DNA of 64,000 nt from Acidobacteriota bacterium (GCA_038040445.1 JBBPIG010000002.1:62001-126000); one strand, 5' to 3'; counted from the first letter of the stretch, positions 1 to 8,381 are shown. The notes: generated by a model not told the origin, from the sequence alone. Program-made: numbers and translations.

Positions 1-30
1 TCTCTGCTCTCTCTTCTTGAGCAACGCCAG

Positions 31-56
31 GCAGGCAGGGATGCCTGCGCTCCCAG
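31..56. repeat. 26-nt palindromic intergenic repeat, copy 1
   Basis: Contains a 7-bp stem (GCAGGCA, loop ggga, TGCCTGC). The reverse complement of these 26 bases is present without mismatch at 6772-6797, so two inverted copies bracket the cytochrome bc operon. It lies just beyond the stop codon of the multihaem cytochrome gene. It could act as a transcript end, but there is no T-run after the stem, so a dispersed REP-like repeat is the safer label. Confidence 0.7.
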
Positions 57-60
57 GGCT

Positions 61-3000
61 CTACGGCGCTCGAATTGCCGCAATTGTTCCCCGCCCACCT
101 GTCCGGCGAGACTTTCGATCCATCGTCGCCGTCTTTCCCGCGGCTGAAGCGGGAGCCGTGCTCGGAGCACCGCCACCAGTGCCAAGCCGTTTCTGTTCCT
201 CGGGTGAAATCTGGAACATATATCTTACAAGCAGATCGACGTGATCCTTCTCATAGGTCTCGAATGACGGCGGAGTCGGACCGTTGAACACCCATCGATC
301 GTGAGACTGGTCGCGTTTGAACAGCTCCGAAGGCATCGAAGTGCCCGGGCTGATCAACTGCGGATCAAGCAGCCACCGTCGAGTCCAGGCTGGCTTCAAT
401 CGTTCGGGTGCGACCAGGAAGTTTGGCGCAGTCGCTCGCGCGTCGTGCGCGGGATCGCCGGTCATGTGGCACTTCAAGCAAGGCGCGGCATTCGAGCTGA
501 ACAGCGCGCGAGCCATGCCCTGCTCTTCGGTCGCCAGTGGATCGAGCCGCTCGGGTATGTACGGTTGAGCTTGAGACGAGGCGCCCATGAAGAAGTTCAC
601 CAGCGCTTGCAGCTCGTTGGGCGAGAAGTTGAACGTCGGCATGCGCGCCATCAGATATCGCCTCACGCCGTTGCGATTCAAACCAGGTTGGGCGCGCAGC
701 GCGAGGCTCTCGCTCCAATCGTCGCCTCCGCTTTGCGAGTGACCGGCAATGGCTTGCGCCAGCGACGCTCGCTCGGAGGGCGCAACTTGCGAGGGGTCCT
801 TCAAGAAGCGCAGCAGCCAGTCCGGATTGACCCGCGCGCCTTCGCTTGTGAGCCTGGGGGGTAACTGTTCCTTCCCGTCAGCGCTCTGATACATCGGCAG
901 TCCCATCAAGATCGAGTCCTGGCCCACCAACACGTTGTGACAACCCATACAGTTGTACTTCTGAACGATCCACCAGCCGTCCTGGACGGCTTTCTTCCCG
1001 CCGGCCGGGTTGTATCGCATAGATTCCGGGAGATTCGTTTCAACGCTGCCGAGCAGGAAAGTCGCGAGCGCGGTGACGTCGCTGTCGGGCAGGTAGATAT
1101 TCGGCATCCGCAAGCGCTCGTCGGGCGCTTTCGTCTTGCCTCGGTCGTAGATGTCCGGGCTTCGAAGCTTGTTTTCGAAGAAGCCCTTGTGGTCATACCA
1201 CGATTCCCTGCTTCGGCGTTTGATGTGCTCGCCGGTAATCGGATCCTTGCCCTGCATCGCAGGCTCTTGCAACAGAGCGAAGTCGAGCCGCTCGATCGGC
1301 TTGCTTCCTTCCAAGGTCAGCTCGGTTCCGATTCGCTGCTCATCTTCCATGCCCTTGATTTCGTGACACGCCGCGCATCCGTACCTTCGCACGAGCTGCT
1401 CGCCTTGCGACCTCAGCGAGGTATCGTCCAGGAACGAAGCGTTCTTATACTCGACACCAGGCCGCTTCTGCTGCATCAAGAACGTGGCGATGTCGCGAGC
1501 GTCCTGATCTGACAGCCGGAAGTTCGGCATCACCGTCATGTTCTGGATCTGAAGCTCACGCCCATCGACCGGGCTCTTGGAATGATCGTCGTCAAACACA
1601 AAAGGAAGGTTCTTCTTCTTATAGTCGGCCGGGGTAAGGTCACGCTTCAATGTGGGCGAGTAGGGCGCAAGCCGCTCACGCGGATTGTGCACCCAGCGGA
1701 CGATATAGTCGTAATTCGCTTTCTCACCCACGCGCGAGAGATTCGCGGCAAAGTCTCCGCCGATAATCTGATCACCCATGTCGATCGCCTGACCGTTGAT
1801 CGAATGGCAACCTAGACAACCCAGCGTCTTGACCAACTCCTTGCCGTGAGCCGCGTCGCCTTGCGCTTGAGAAGGCAACTTCACATCGATCGCGGATTGC
1901 CAGAGAAAAGCAGAAACGGCTTCGATCTCTTCGTTCTTGAGGAAGCGGAAGGTCGGCATCTTCGTTCCGGGCCGGAATGCCTGCGGATCCGCGAGCCAAA
2001 CCGGGATCCAGTCCTTGCGCAGCTTGGCCTTGATTTCTTTCAGGTTCGGCCCGATCTTCTTCACGTCCTGCATCAGGTACTTGGCTTGAATATCGAACTC
2101 GTCGATTCGCGCGTCCACATGTGAAATCATCTGACGAAGCGCTTCGGCCTTTTTTCGAAGCAGTGCGGCTTCTTCGTCGGTGGATGCCCCGTCAGCCGCG
2201 GCGTTCGTCTGCGCGATCTCGCGTCTTCGATTATCGCGCTCGAGGTCCAGAGTCTTGATGCTTTGACGAGCGTTGCTGAGGGCATCGGCTTCCCGATCGA
2301 ACGCTTCGTAGCGATGGCACCCGGCACAGCCGCGAACTTGGAACAGGTCCTTGCCGCGATTCAGCACGTTCGCCCCCTGCAGCACGCGGTCGCGGTTATG
2401 GCATTGATTGCACCCAGCCTCCATGTTCTCCTTGTAGTACATCGGCCACAACCAATGTTTGTATCTGCCGTGACCTTTCTCGACCGAAGTCGTGCCGCGC
2501 CCGTTGCCGCCGTGACAGGTCGAGCAACCGAAGCGATCGGGATCGTGCGTCTTAAGCAGGTCCTTGTTTGGATGCGACACAAACGCCGCGGCAGCAGCGT
2601 CCTCGCTGGGGTCTTCCCCGGTCCAGCCCATATCCTTCCGGGTTAGCTTGATCGGTTCACGGACTCCGAGGTGGCAAGACTCGCACCGGTCGATCACTAC
2701 GCCGCCTACGTTGATCTGCTTGATCTCGAACTTAAAGTCTTCGACTTTTTTCTGCAGGCCGCCCACCTGCTGCGCGGTCAAGCCGGCGAGGTGGTCTAGC
2801 ATATACTCGTCGCGCTTCTTCTGAGCAGCGTCGCGAGGTTGAGTGATCTGAACGCGCTCAGCCCCAAGGCGGGCTTTCTCGTCCCTCAAGCTATTGTAAA
2901 GAGTCTCGAGCTCGGTGAAAGTTAGCGACTTCTCTTCCTCTTTGCCCTCATCGTTGGGCATGGTGAAGTCGATCTTTTCTTGCTTCTTTTTTTCTATTGC

Positions 3001-3477
3001 GGCGCGAAGGCTGTTCTTTCCGGACTCGCTCTCCGTCACTTCAAGCTCATAAGTCTTGGCGACGATCCAGGAGCGCGCGTCGGTGAAGGGCGCGGTTACC
3101 GCTGTAATCTTGTCGTCGAGTCTCTTGCCCTGCGCGTCGATGGGATCTGTCTTCGCCTTGGCGGCGGCGGCGGCTTCCTTATAGGCCGCGTCGAGTTCCT
3201 GATACTCGGGCGAGCTCGCAACTTCCTTTTCCGATCTGCCCTGCCGCTCCTTCGCTGTGTCCAGGAACTCCTCGTACTTTGAGACGAAATCCTTTTGATA
3301 GCTCCTCCATGGCCGCTGTCCGTAAACCTCGTCGTAAAGCGACCAGAGAAGCGTCACGACCAGCAAGAGCGAAGATATCAATAGAGCGCCACTCATCGAC
3401 TGGTCGGCAATCGGGTCGAGCTCAGGAGTTTCTGGGGCCCTCTTCTCTAACTGCTCGCTTTCAGTAGTGTCTGCCAT
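61..3477 (-). CDS. Membrane-anchored octahaem c-type cytochrome of a bc-type complex
   Basis: Probable electron-accepting cytochrome subunit of the quinol-oxidising bc complex encoded just upstream. The 1138-residue protein has one N-terminal transmembrane helix (about residues 28-48), then a long charged, coiled-coil-like stretch (about 55-250), then eight CXXCH haem-attachment motifs: CESCH (~263), CSTCH (~317), CNQCH (~354), CAGCH (~382), CLGCH (~552), CAACH (~699), CMGCH (~842) and CLKCH (~999). The topology puts the haems in the periplasm. The gene is last in the order Rieske, cytochrome b N-half, cytochrome b C-half, multihaem cytochrome, all on the minus strand with short gaps. It is far larger than a canonical cytochrome c1 or f and looks like several mono- and dihaem domains joined. 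The function is inferred from context; the haem motifs are read directly. Confidence 0.88.
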   Translation of the reverse strand: MADTTESEQLEKRAPETPELDPIADQSMSGALLISSLLLVVTLLWSLYDEVYGQRPWRSYQKDFVSKYEEFLDTAKERQGRSEKEVASSPEYQELDAAYKEAAAAAKAKTDPIDAQGKRLDDKITAVTAPFTDARSWIVAKTYELEVTESESGKNSLRAAIEKKKQEKIDFTMPNDEGKEEEKSLTFTELETLYNSLRDEKARLGAERVQITQPRDAAQKKRDEYMLDHLAGLTAQQVGGLQKKVEDFKFEIKQINVGGVVIDRCESCHLGVREPIKLTRKDMGWTGEDPSEDAAAAAFVSHPNKDLLKTHDPDRFGCSTCHGGNGRGTTSVEKGHGRYKHWLWPMYYKENMEAGCNQCHNRDRVLQGANVLNRGKDLFQVRGCAGCHRYEAFDREADALSNARQSIKTLDLERDNRRREIAQTNAAADGASTDEEAALLRKKAEALRQMISHVDARIDEFDIQAKYLMQDVKKIGPNLKEIKAKLRKDWIPVWLADPQAFRPGTKMPTFRFLKNEEIEAVSAFLWQSAIDVKLPSQAQGDAAHGKELVKTLGCLGCHSINGQAIDMGDQIIGGDFAANLSRVGEKANYDYIVRWVHNPRERLAPYSPTLKRDLTPADYKKKNLPFVFDDDHSKSPVDGRELQIQNMTVMPNFRLSDQDARDIATFLMQQKRPGVEYKNASFLDDTSLRSQGEQLVRRYGCAACHEIKGMEDEQRIGTELTLEGSKPIERLDFALLQEPAMQGKDPITGEHIKRRSRESWYDHKGFFENKLRSPDIYDRGKTKAPDERLRMPNIYLPDSDVTALATFLLGSVETNLPESMRYNPAGGKKAVQDGWWIVQKYNCMGCHNVLVGQDSILMGLPMYQSADGKEQLPPRLTSEGARVNPDWLLRFLKDPSQVAPSERASLAQAIAGHSQSGGDDWSESLALRAQPGLNRNGVRRYLMARMPTFNFSPNELQALVNFFMGASSQAQPYIPERLDPLATEEQGMARALFSSNAAPCLKCHMTGDPAHDARATAPNFLVAPERLKPAWTRRWLLDPQLISPGTSMPSELFKRDQSHDRWVFNGPTPPSFETYEKDHVDLLVRYMFQISPEEQKRLGTGGGAPSTAPASAAGKTATMDRKSRRTGGRGTIAAIRAP

Positions 3478-3482
3478 CTTAG

Positions 3483-3532
3483 AGTCCTGTCCCTATAGCT
3501 CGTATTGGTCCTATAGGTCGTATCGCTCCTAT
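3483..3532. repeat. Short imperfect tandem repeat between bc-complex genes
   Basis: About two and a half copies of an 18-base unit of the form CCTATAG-n-TCGTAT-nnnn fill the gap between the subunit IV-like gene and the multihaem cytochrome gene. No clear promoter or terminator is visible, so the operon probably reads through. Confidence 0.5.
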
Positions 3533-4464
3533 ATATTGAACCACGGCGTAACCATCACGTACTTGATCCGGAATACTTGCCTTATCAAAAGCTTCACCGG
3601 CATGCTCACCAGCACTGTTATTGCGAAGAATTGAAAGATCGAGTACTGCAATAACGTCGTTCGCTCGAAGATTTTCTTTTCGAACTTACTCCACGTGATG
3701 ATGATGTGAATCAGCAGCCCGGCGATCAAGTAAAAAGCTCCTATCACGAGCAAGCCGAAAATCCCCTTCCAGGGTTGCGACGTAACCCCGAAAATGTCAG
3801 GAAGGTCGCGGTTGATCTCATAGAGCTGAACGTTGTGGTCCCACGTTTGACCCGGCCAGAACCATACCCAACCCGGACCTCGAATGAACGTCCCGATGAA
3901 GATCAGCATGATCCACATGATAAAGCCCCACAAGAACGCGCCGATGGCGACCTTGCGCTGCCTCCAGGTGTAATAGCCGACGCCCAGCGGATTCGAGTCG
4001 AGGTATGGGAACGCCATCAACCCGACGATCATCAAGCTAGGCATCACCACACCGGCGATCCACGGATCGAAATAAACCAGCATCTCCTGCAGCCCTAGAA
4101 AGTACCAGGGCGCCTTCGACGGGTTCATCGTCAGGTTGGGGTTCGCTGGTTCCTCGAGCGGCGCGTTGAGAGTAATCGACCAGACGAAGAGGACAACTGT
4201 GACAATGAGGACGGCCAGGAACTCGATCCTCAGCAGGTAAGGCCATACGTGCAACTCACGTGACCAGTGCGGCTTCCACGGCCACGTCTTGCGATGATGC
4301 GTTTTGGCAAGCTTGGGATCGGCTTCTAGTTGCTCCGCAAGCCGGTCATTCGCCCGCGCCTGGCTAAGGCCCATCCACATGAAGAATGGAACCAGGAACA
4401 ACATTGCCACAATTGGCACGTTGTCAGGCGCCGACACGATAGTCCAGAGTTGTGCCCAATCCAT
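3529..4464 (-). CDS. Cytochrome b C-terminal half (subunit IV-like) of bc complex
   Basis: Membrane subunit that completes the quinol-oxidation (Qo) site of a bc complex with split cytochrome b. The 311-residue protein opens with a hydrophobic segment and carries the Qo-loop region near residues 105-130, reading KAPWYFLGLQEML. The position that is PEWY in many cytochromes b reads APWY here, so the usual glutamate is replaced by proline. Several further hydrophobic helices follow (near 155-175, 180-205 and 240-290). It lies 51 bp upstream of the multihaem cytochrome and 79 bp downstream of the cytochrome b N-half, in the same operon. A split cytochrome b is the b6/subunit IV arrangement, also common in menaquinol-oxidising complexes. 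The family call is firm; the quinone type is not shown by the sequence. Confidence 0.9.
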   Translation of the reverse strand: MDWAQLWTIVSAPDNVPIVAMLFLVPFFMWMGLSQARANDRLAEQLEADPKLAKTHHRKTWPWKPHWSRELHVWPYLLRIEFLAVLIVTVVLFVWSITLNAPLEEPANPNLTMNPSKAPWYFLGLQEMLVYFDPWIAGVVMPSLMIVGLMAFPYLDSNPLGVGYYTWRQRKVAIGAFLWGFIMWIMLIFIGTFIRGPGWVWFWPGQTWDHNVQLYEINRDLPDIFGVTSQPWKGIFGLLVIGAFYLIAGLLIHIIITWSKFEKKIFERTTLLQYSIFQFFAITVLVSMPVKLLIRQVFRIKYVMVTPWFNI

Positions 4465-4476
4465 TAAGCCTCCGGC

Positions 4477-4540
4477 GGTTTCGGGTTCAGAGTTCCTGGT
4501 TCAGGGTTAACCCGGAACCACGAACCCCGAACCCTAAACC
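4477..4540. repeat. Heptad-unit hairpin between the two cytochrome b genes
   Basis: Two contiguous 32-base arms (4477-4508 and 4509-4540) form an imperfect inverted repeat centred on GGGTTAACCC; about 27 of 32 positions pair. Each arm has a 7-base rhythm: GGTTCAG/AGTTCCT on the left and xxxGAAC repeated on the right. It belongs to the same architectural class as the hairpins near 15788, 31662, 33598, 41881, 44918 and 52911. In the operon transcript it would fold between petB-like and petD-like coding regions and could affect their relative expression. Confidence 0.75.
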
Positions 4541-4543
4541 GAT

Positions 4544-5515
4544 TCATCCCACTTGTTTCTTCACCGCCCTCGCTCCGGGCGCCTTCATCTCTGACTCAAG
4601 CTGAACAGGCGCGGGGCCCGATATGCCGCCATCCTTGCGCACTCGCCAGAAGTGTACGGCCATCAGGACGCTGGCGATAACCGGGATCGCTATGCAGTGC
4701 CAGATGTAGCTCCGAAGCAACGCGTTCGCATCGACGATGGATCCGCCCAGCAGCGCGAACCGCACGTCGTTGTACAGCGACATTCCCATCTGCGGGCCGA
4801 ACGGCCCTTCGGCTCCGAGGCCCGGAGTCGCGCGAGCCATGTTCGTCCCCACCGTCACCGCCCAGAACCCAAGCTGATCATCGGGCAACAAGTAGCCGGT
4901 GAAGCTCAGCAGCAGCGTCAGCACTAACAGCACAACGCCAACCGACCAGTTGAACTCACGCGGCGTTTTGTACGAGCCCGTAAGCACCACGCGAAGCATG
5001 TGCAGCCAGGTCGTTATCACCATCAAATGCGCCGCCCATCGGTGCATGTTGCGAAGCAGTTTGCCGAACGGCACATCGTTCTCGAGATACAGGATGTCTT
5101 GAAAAGCCTGCCCCTTCGACGGGTGGTAATAGAACATCAACAGGATGCCGGTGAAGGTGAGCACGATGAAAAGATAGAAGGTGATGCCGCCCATCCCCCA
5201 TGTGTAGCTGAAGCGCACCGCGTCGCGATTGATCTTGGCCGGGTGCAGATGCAAGAAAACGTTTGTCAGCACGCCCAGCGACCGCGATCGCGGCGTCGGC
5301 TCGTGCTTGACCCGAAACATCGATTTGTAGATCTGAGTCTTTGTCGGGTCCTTGAGGTCGTCGAGCTCTTGAAGAACAGAGTCCTTCTGAATCTTCTTCT
5401 TCAGAAGTTCGATCTCTTCTTTGACGTTTTCTTTGACGCTCGGCGGGGCTTCCTCTGCGACAGTCACAGCCGCGCCGGTCTTCACTTCGGGTTTGTCAGG
5501 CTTCTCAGGTTCCAT
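4544..5515 (-). CDS. Cytochrome b N-terminal half (b6-like) of bc complex
   Basis: Four-helix dihaem cytochrome b core that binds haems bL and bH and passes electrons across the membrane. The 323-residue protein has a charged, probably cytoplasmic N-terminal extension of about 70 residues before the membrane core. The histidine pairs are visible: HRWAAHLMVITTWLH (ligands 14 apart) and IWHC...AVHFWRVRKDGG (ligands 15 apart). The second spacing is that of cytochrome b6 rather than mitochondrial cytochrome b. It ends with the RKDGGISGP segment typical of split cytochromes b. It lies between the Rieske gene (78 bp upstream) and the subunit IV-like gene. The N-terminal extension, rich in Glu and Lys, is unusual. 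Confidence 0.93.
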   Translation of the reverse strand: MEPEKPDKPEVKTGAAVTVAEEAPPSVKENVKEEIELLKKKIQKDSVLQELDDLKDPTKTQIYKSMFRVKHEPTPRSRSLGVLTNVFLHLHPAKINRDAVRFSYTWGMGGITFYLFIVLTFTGILLMFYYHPSKGQAFQDILYLENDVPFGKLLRNMHRWAAHLMVITTWLHMLRVVLTGSYKTPREFNWSVGVVLLVLTLLLSFTGYLLPDDQLGFWAVTVGTNMARATPGLGAEGPFGPQMGMSLYNDVRFALLGGSIVDANALLRSYIWHCIAIPVIASVLMAVHFWRVRKDGGISGPAPVQLESEMKAPGARAVKKQVG

Positions 5516-5593
5516 TACTAAGCTCCGCGGTGGATTGTGCTAGAGAGCGAAGACTTGCAACACAGGACGTTCGAATCAAAACAGCGAATCGGT

Positions 5594-6274
5594 TTACACC
5601 TGTATGAACGCGCCCGGCTCGTCGAAGTGGCCCGGCGCCACGTCGCCCTTCGGCCACTCATACAATTTAGCGGTGTTGACTACGATTTGCCCCGTCGGAT
5701 CAAGCTCTACGTGAGCGCGATCCATCGGACGCGGCGCGGGTCCTTCGAAGTTGATACCTTCGCTGGTATATCCGCTTCCGTGGCACGGGCATTTGAACTT
5801 GTTCTCGCCGGGCTTCCAGTCGGGCGTGCACCCAAGGTGAGTGCATCGGGCGTAAATCACAAACAACCTTTCGGCGTTGCGAACGACCCAGACGCGGTAT
5901 TGCTGTTGGAATTTCGTGTCGACCCCGAATCCAAAATCGGTCGGGTATCCGACTCTGAATACGGTGCTGGGTTCGAAGATGGTACGCGGAAGGAAGAAGC
6001 GCAGGAACATCAGAAAATTAACCGCAAGGGAGGCGCCGACTGCGGTCCATATGAACCGGCGGCGCATCTTGTTGACTGGGTCGGGTGGCGCGCTTTCTAC
6101 AGTCTTGCTCTTAGCCCCTGCCGAAGTGCCGACTGCCGGCTTAGCGGCGGCTTTAGGTTTGTCTGCTGATGCTGACGCTTTCGGCGCCGGTGGTGTAGCT
6201 TTCTCTGCCGTTGCGGTTACTGTCTGCTTGTCCTCGCCCTCAACCTTCTGGTTCGCATCCTGAACGGTGTCCAT
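5594..6274 (-). CDS. Rieske iron-sulfur protein of bc complex
   Basis: Carries the [2Fe-2S] cluster that takes the first electron from quinol. Both cluster-binding boxes are present: CTHLGC and CPCHGSGY, which include the disulfide cysteines. A transmembrane anchor (RRRFIWTAVGASLAVNFLMF) precedes the soluble domain, and a long Ala/Pro/Lys-rich N-terminal linker lies before it. The reading frame is open back to a TTG at 6334, but an ATG at 6274 has GGAG about 9 bases upstream, so 6274 is chosen (226 residues); ATG codons at 6304 and 6301 are alternatives. It is the first gene of the four-gene bc operon. There is no twin-arginine pair in the usual context, though RRRF precedes the helix and could serve for Tat targeting. 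Confidence 0.92.
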   Translation of the reverse strand: MDTVQDANQKVEGEDKQTVTATAEKATPPAPKASASADKPKAAAKPAVGTSAGAKSKTVESAPPDPVNKMRRRFIWTAVGASLAVNFLMFLRFFLPRTIFEPSTVFRVGYPTDFGFGVDTKFQQQYRVWVVRNAERLFVIYARCTHLGCTPDWKPGENKFKCPCHGSGYTSEGINFEGPAPRPMDRAHVELDPTGQIVVNTAKLYEWPKGDVAPGHFDEPGAFIQV

Positions 6275-6502
6275 GCTGGAGGTCTCCACGATTCCGTCCA
6301 TCATTAGAGAGACGATTAGTACGACGTGTTCCAACGAGTGCGCCAGACGCGCCTCGCCGACATATACTGTATGAATTCTGCTGAACGTTTCTCATCGAGC
6401 CTGAACTTTACAACCGGACTGCTTTATTATGAAGTGATCGGGTTTTAGCATGTCGCCGCAAAGTTTGTCAAGCAAAGCCACTGAAGAGCGCGGGTCTGGT
6501 TT

Positions 6503-6766
6503 ATGACTCAGATGAAAAGAGCAACGGTGACAATCTACACACGGCCACGCTGCCACCTGTGCGACGAGGCGAAGGCGGCGATTAATGCTTCTGGTTGCGA
6601 CGGCGAGTTCGAATTGGAAGAGGTCAACATCGACCAAGACCCGGCGCTTAGCGAGCGATACGGCTTAGACATACCGGTGATCTTCATCGACGGAGTGAAG
6701 GCTTTCAAGCACCGCGTTGATCCGGGCGAGTTCAAGCGTAAGCTTCGCCGGCTAGCGCGAACTTGA
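6503..6766 (+). CDS. Glutaredoxin-like thioredoxin-fold protein
   Basis: Small cytoplasmic thiol-redox protein of the glutaredoxin-like (DUF836) type, 87 residues. It has the order expected of the fold: strand TVTIYTRPRC, redox motif CHLC (residues ~17-20), and IPVIFIDG with the cis-proline. It is divergent from the bc operon. The likely role is disulfide or thiol exchange; the substrate is unknown. The start at 6503 gives MTQMKRATV; an internal ATG four codons in (6512) is an alternative. Confidence 0.82.
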   Translation: MTQMKRATVTIYTRPRCHLCDEAKAAINASGCDGEFELEEVNIDQDPALSERYGLDIPVIFIDGVKAFKHRVDPGEFKRKLRRLART

Positions 6767-6771
6767 GGCTC

Positions 6772-6797
6772 CTGGGAGCGCAGGCATCCCTGCCTGC
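6772..6797. repeat. 26-nt palindromic intergenic repeat, copy 2
   Basis: Exact reverse complement of positions 31-56, with a GCAGGCA-tccc-TGCCTGC stem-loop. It lies between the convergent 3' ends of the glutaredoxin-like gene and the anti-sigma gene, where a bidirectional transcript end would be useful, but no T-run is present. Confidence 0.7.
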
Positions 6798-6817
6798 TGG
6801 CCTCACTTGGGTAACCT

Positions 6818-7747
6818 TTAGCGCAGCGATCCATCTGAAACTTGCTTTGGTTTCAAACTCTCTATGAAGTCCTGATCTCTCGTACCCTGATGGCACACTA
6901 TGCAAGACTGCTGGCCGCGTTCTTCCAGGTCAGATACCAGCGCATAGGTCAGCCCTCGATCTGACCAGGTGATGACCTTCAATCCCTGAATCGAGTCGAA
7001 ATGGAACGTCAGGCCTTTGGAGACTATCTCTTCGCCCCCCGAGGGCCGGGCGACCGCCTCTGACGTCACTACCAGGCTGATCGGCCGCAACCGCATCTTA
7101 TAAGCAACGTAGGCTGCATAGTCATTCTTATATCCAACCAACCGCGCCCCTTCGAGGTCGTAGAGCTTCTCCTGCCCCGACGATTCCTGATAGTTCGGCA
7201 GCTTCACGCTAAAAGGGACCTTTCCTGCGAACCACGCTGAGATTCGCTCGGGCACGGCGGATGCAATCTCGAGCGGAAGCTGACTTCGCAGATGTCGCTG
7301 ATGAGTGTCTACTGCCATCAACGCAAAGTCGGACGGAGGATTGGGGCGTTGCTTCCGGTACTCAGTTACACCCCAGATGCCAATCAGCAACGCTACAGCG
7401 GCCACTGCCGCCAAAGCCGCAACACGGCGAGAGTGAATAAGCCCGGAAGCGGTAGTAGCACCTGGCCAGAGAGACCAGCGTATGCGATGACGCAATCGCT
7501 TCGAGGCTGCGTGGGGAGAAGGCGTATCCGCAAGCACCTGTTCGACCCTCGCCCGAAGCTCTAGAGGCGCGACATGAAGAGGCTGAGAAGCGCGGATGAC
7601 CTCGAGAAAGCGCTGCTCACCCTCGAATAGTCTCCGACAAGCCTCGCAGCCACGCAAATGGGTTTCGAGCGCGGCTCGTTCATTGCCTTGCAGTTCGTCG
7701 TCCAGATGGAAAGTCATCTGGGCACGGATTTCGTCACACTGATTCAT
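6818..7747 (-). CDS. Transmembrane anti-sigma factor with zinc finger and periplasmic CXXCH
   Basis: Probable membrane-bound inhibitor of the ECF sigma factor encoded 3 bp upstream. The N-terminal cytoplasmic part has the anti-sigma zinc-finger pattern HLRGCEAC (HxxxCxxC, about residues 30-37). One transmembrane helix follows (about 107-128), then a periplasmic domain of about 180 residues. Near the C-terminus (about 282-286) is CIVCH, a haem c attachment motif, placed in the compartment where c-type haem is attached. That makes a haem- or thiol-based sensor plausible. The protein is 309 residues; the sensor-domain family is not one I can name. The pairing with a dihaem peroxidase and matching promoters nearby supports a redox-stress role. 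The zinc finger and sigma linkage are read directly; haem binding is inferred. Confidence 0.85.
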   Translation of the reverse strand: MNQCDEIRAQMTFHLDDELQGNERAALETHLRGCEACRRLFEGEQRFLEVIRASQPLHVAPLELRARVEQVLADTPSPHAASKRLRHRIRWSLWPGATTASGLIHSRRVAALAAVAAVALLIGIWGVTEYRKQRPNPPSDFALMAVDTHQRHLRSQLPLEIASAVPERISAWFAGKVPFSVKLPNYQESSGQEKLYDLEGARLVGYKNDYAAYVAYKMRLRPISLVVTSEAVARPSGGEEIVSKGLTFHFDSIQGLKVITWSDRGLTYALVSDLEERGQQSCIVCHQGTRDQDFIESLKPKQVSDGSLR

Positions 7748-7750
7748 ACT

Positions 7751-8317
7751 CTAATTCGCTCGAGCTGATCTCGTCGCGGATGTTGTCCGCCAGTCGGCGA
7801 GCAATCGCCGGAGTTTTTCTCGCGCTCGCCCAAGCCGGGACATAACAGTGCCGGCAGGACATCCCAGTATGCTTGCAATCTGCTGGTAGCTGAATCCTTC
7901 GATGTCACGAAGCACGACGATCTCGCGTTGCGGCAACGGAAGGCTCTCAATCGCGGCTCTGACTTCCTCGCACTCCAGCTTTCTGAGATAGACCACGTGC
8001 GGGTCGTTGGCAACGTGGTCGAGCCATTGGGCGCGGCCGTCTTCTTCTGCATCAAGCTCTACAAATCGCGGCCCACCGCGCGTATGCCGAAGCTGGTTGA
8101 GCCAGGCGTTTCTCATTATGGCAAAGAGCCAGCTCTTGAGATTGCTGTCGGGCATCAGCCGGCCGAAAGCCCGAACGGCCCGCAGATATGTTTCTTGTAC
8201 AAGGTCCTCAGCCTCAGTCCGATTACGGGTCAATGCCATGGCAAACCCGTAGAGCGCATCGAGGTGCTCAAGGGCACCATTGGTAAACGTGGAGTTGCGA
8301 TGGCCGGCTTCGCTCAT
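7751..8317 (-). CDS. ECF-family RNA polymerase sigma factor
   Basis: Directs RNA polymerase to stress promoters. The 188-residue protein has region 2 (DALYGFAMALTRNRTEAEDLVQETYLRAVRAF, read in two parts) and region 4 (LPLPQREIVVLRDIEGFSYQQIASILG and GTVMSRLGRAREKLRR), and no region 1 or 3, as expected for group 4 sigma factors. It starts at the ATG at 8317, about 24 bases from a promoter-like GGAATA-N13-CGTGTTATT on the same strand. It is followed by its anti-sigma gene after 3 bp, so the two are cotranscribed. The matching promoter on the opposite strand points at the dihaem peroxidase gene as a target. Confidence 0.93.
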   Translation of the reverse strand: MSEAGHRNSTFTNGALEHLDALYGFAMALTRNRTEAEDLVQETYLRAVRAFGRLMPDSNLKSWLFAIMRNAWLNQLRHTRGGPRFVELDAEEDGRAQWLDHVANDPHVVYLRKLECEEVRAAIESLPLPQREIVVLRDIEGFSYQQIASILGCPAGTVMSRLGRAREKLRRLLADWRTTSATRSARAN

Positions 8318-8340
8318 TCAGTTCTCGATGACTTCCCTAA

Positions 8341-8369
8341 GAATAACACGCAACCGAGTAAAGTATTCC
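8341..8369 (-). promoter_or_regulatory. Putative ECF promoter of the sigma/anti-sigma operon
   Basis: Reading on the minus strand from 8369: GGAATA, 13 bases, then CGTGTTATTC ending at 8341, about 24 bases before the sigma start codon. The same two boxes with the same 13-base spacing occur on the plus strand at 8382-8410. Box composition and spacing fit ECF promoters, which use a GGAA-type -35 element. Autoregulation is the usual pattern for ECF operons. Confidence 0.65.
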
Positions 8370-8381
8370 TCTCACAGTCGC

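Noticed and set aside
301-864. Long plus-strand open frame opposite the multihaem cytochrome
   Set aside because: It is a shadow of the cytochrome gene; its translation is arginine-rich with no fold signature and the other strand carries CXXCH motifs.
6275-6400. ECF-type promoter (GGAACA then CGTCTC) before the Rieske gene
   Set aside because: The spacing is one base off the 8341/8382 pair and the -10 box differs, so it cannot be claimed as part of the same regulon.
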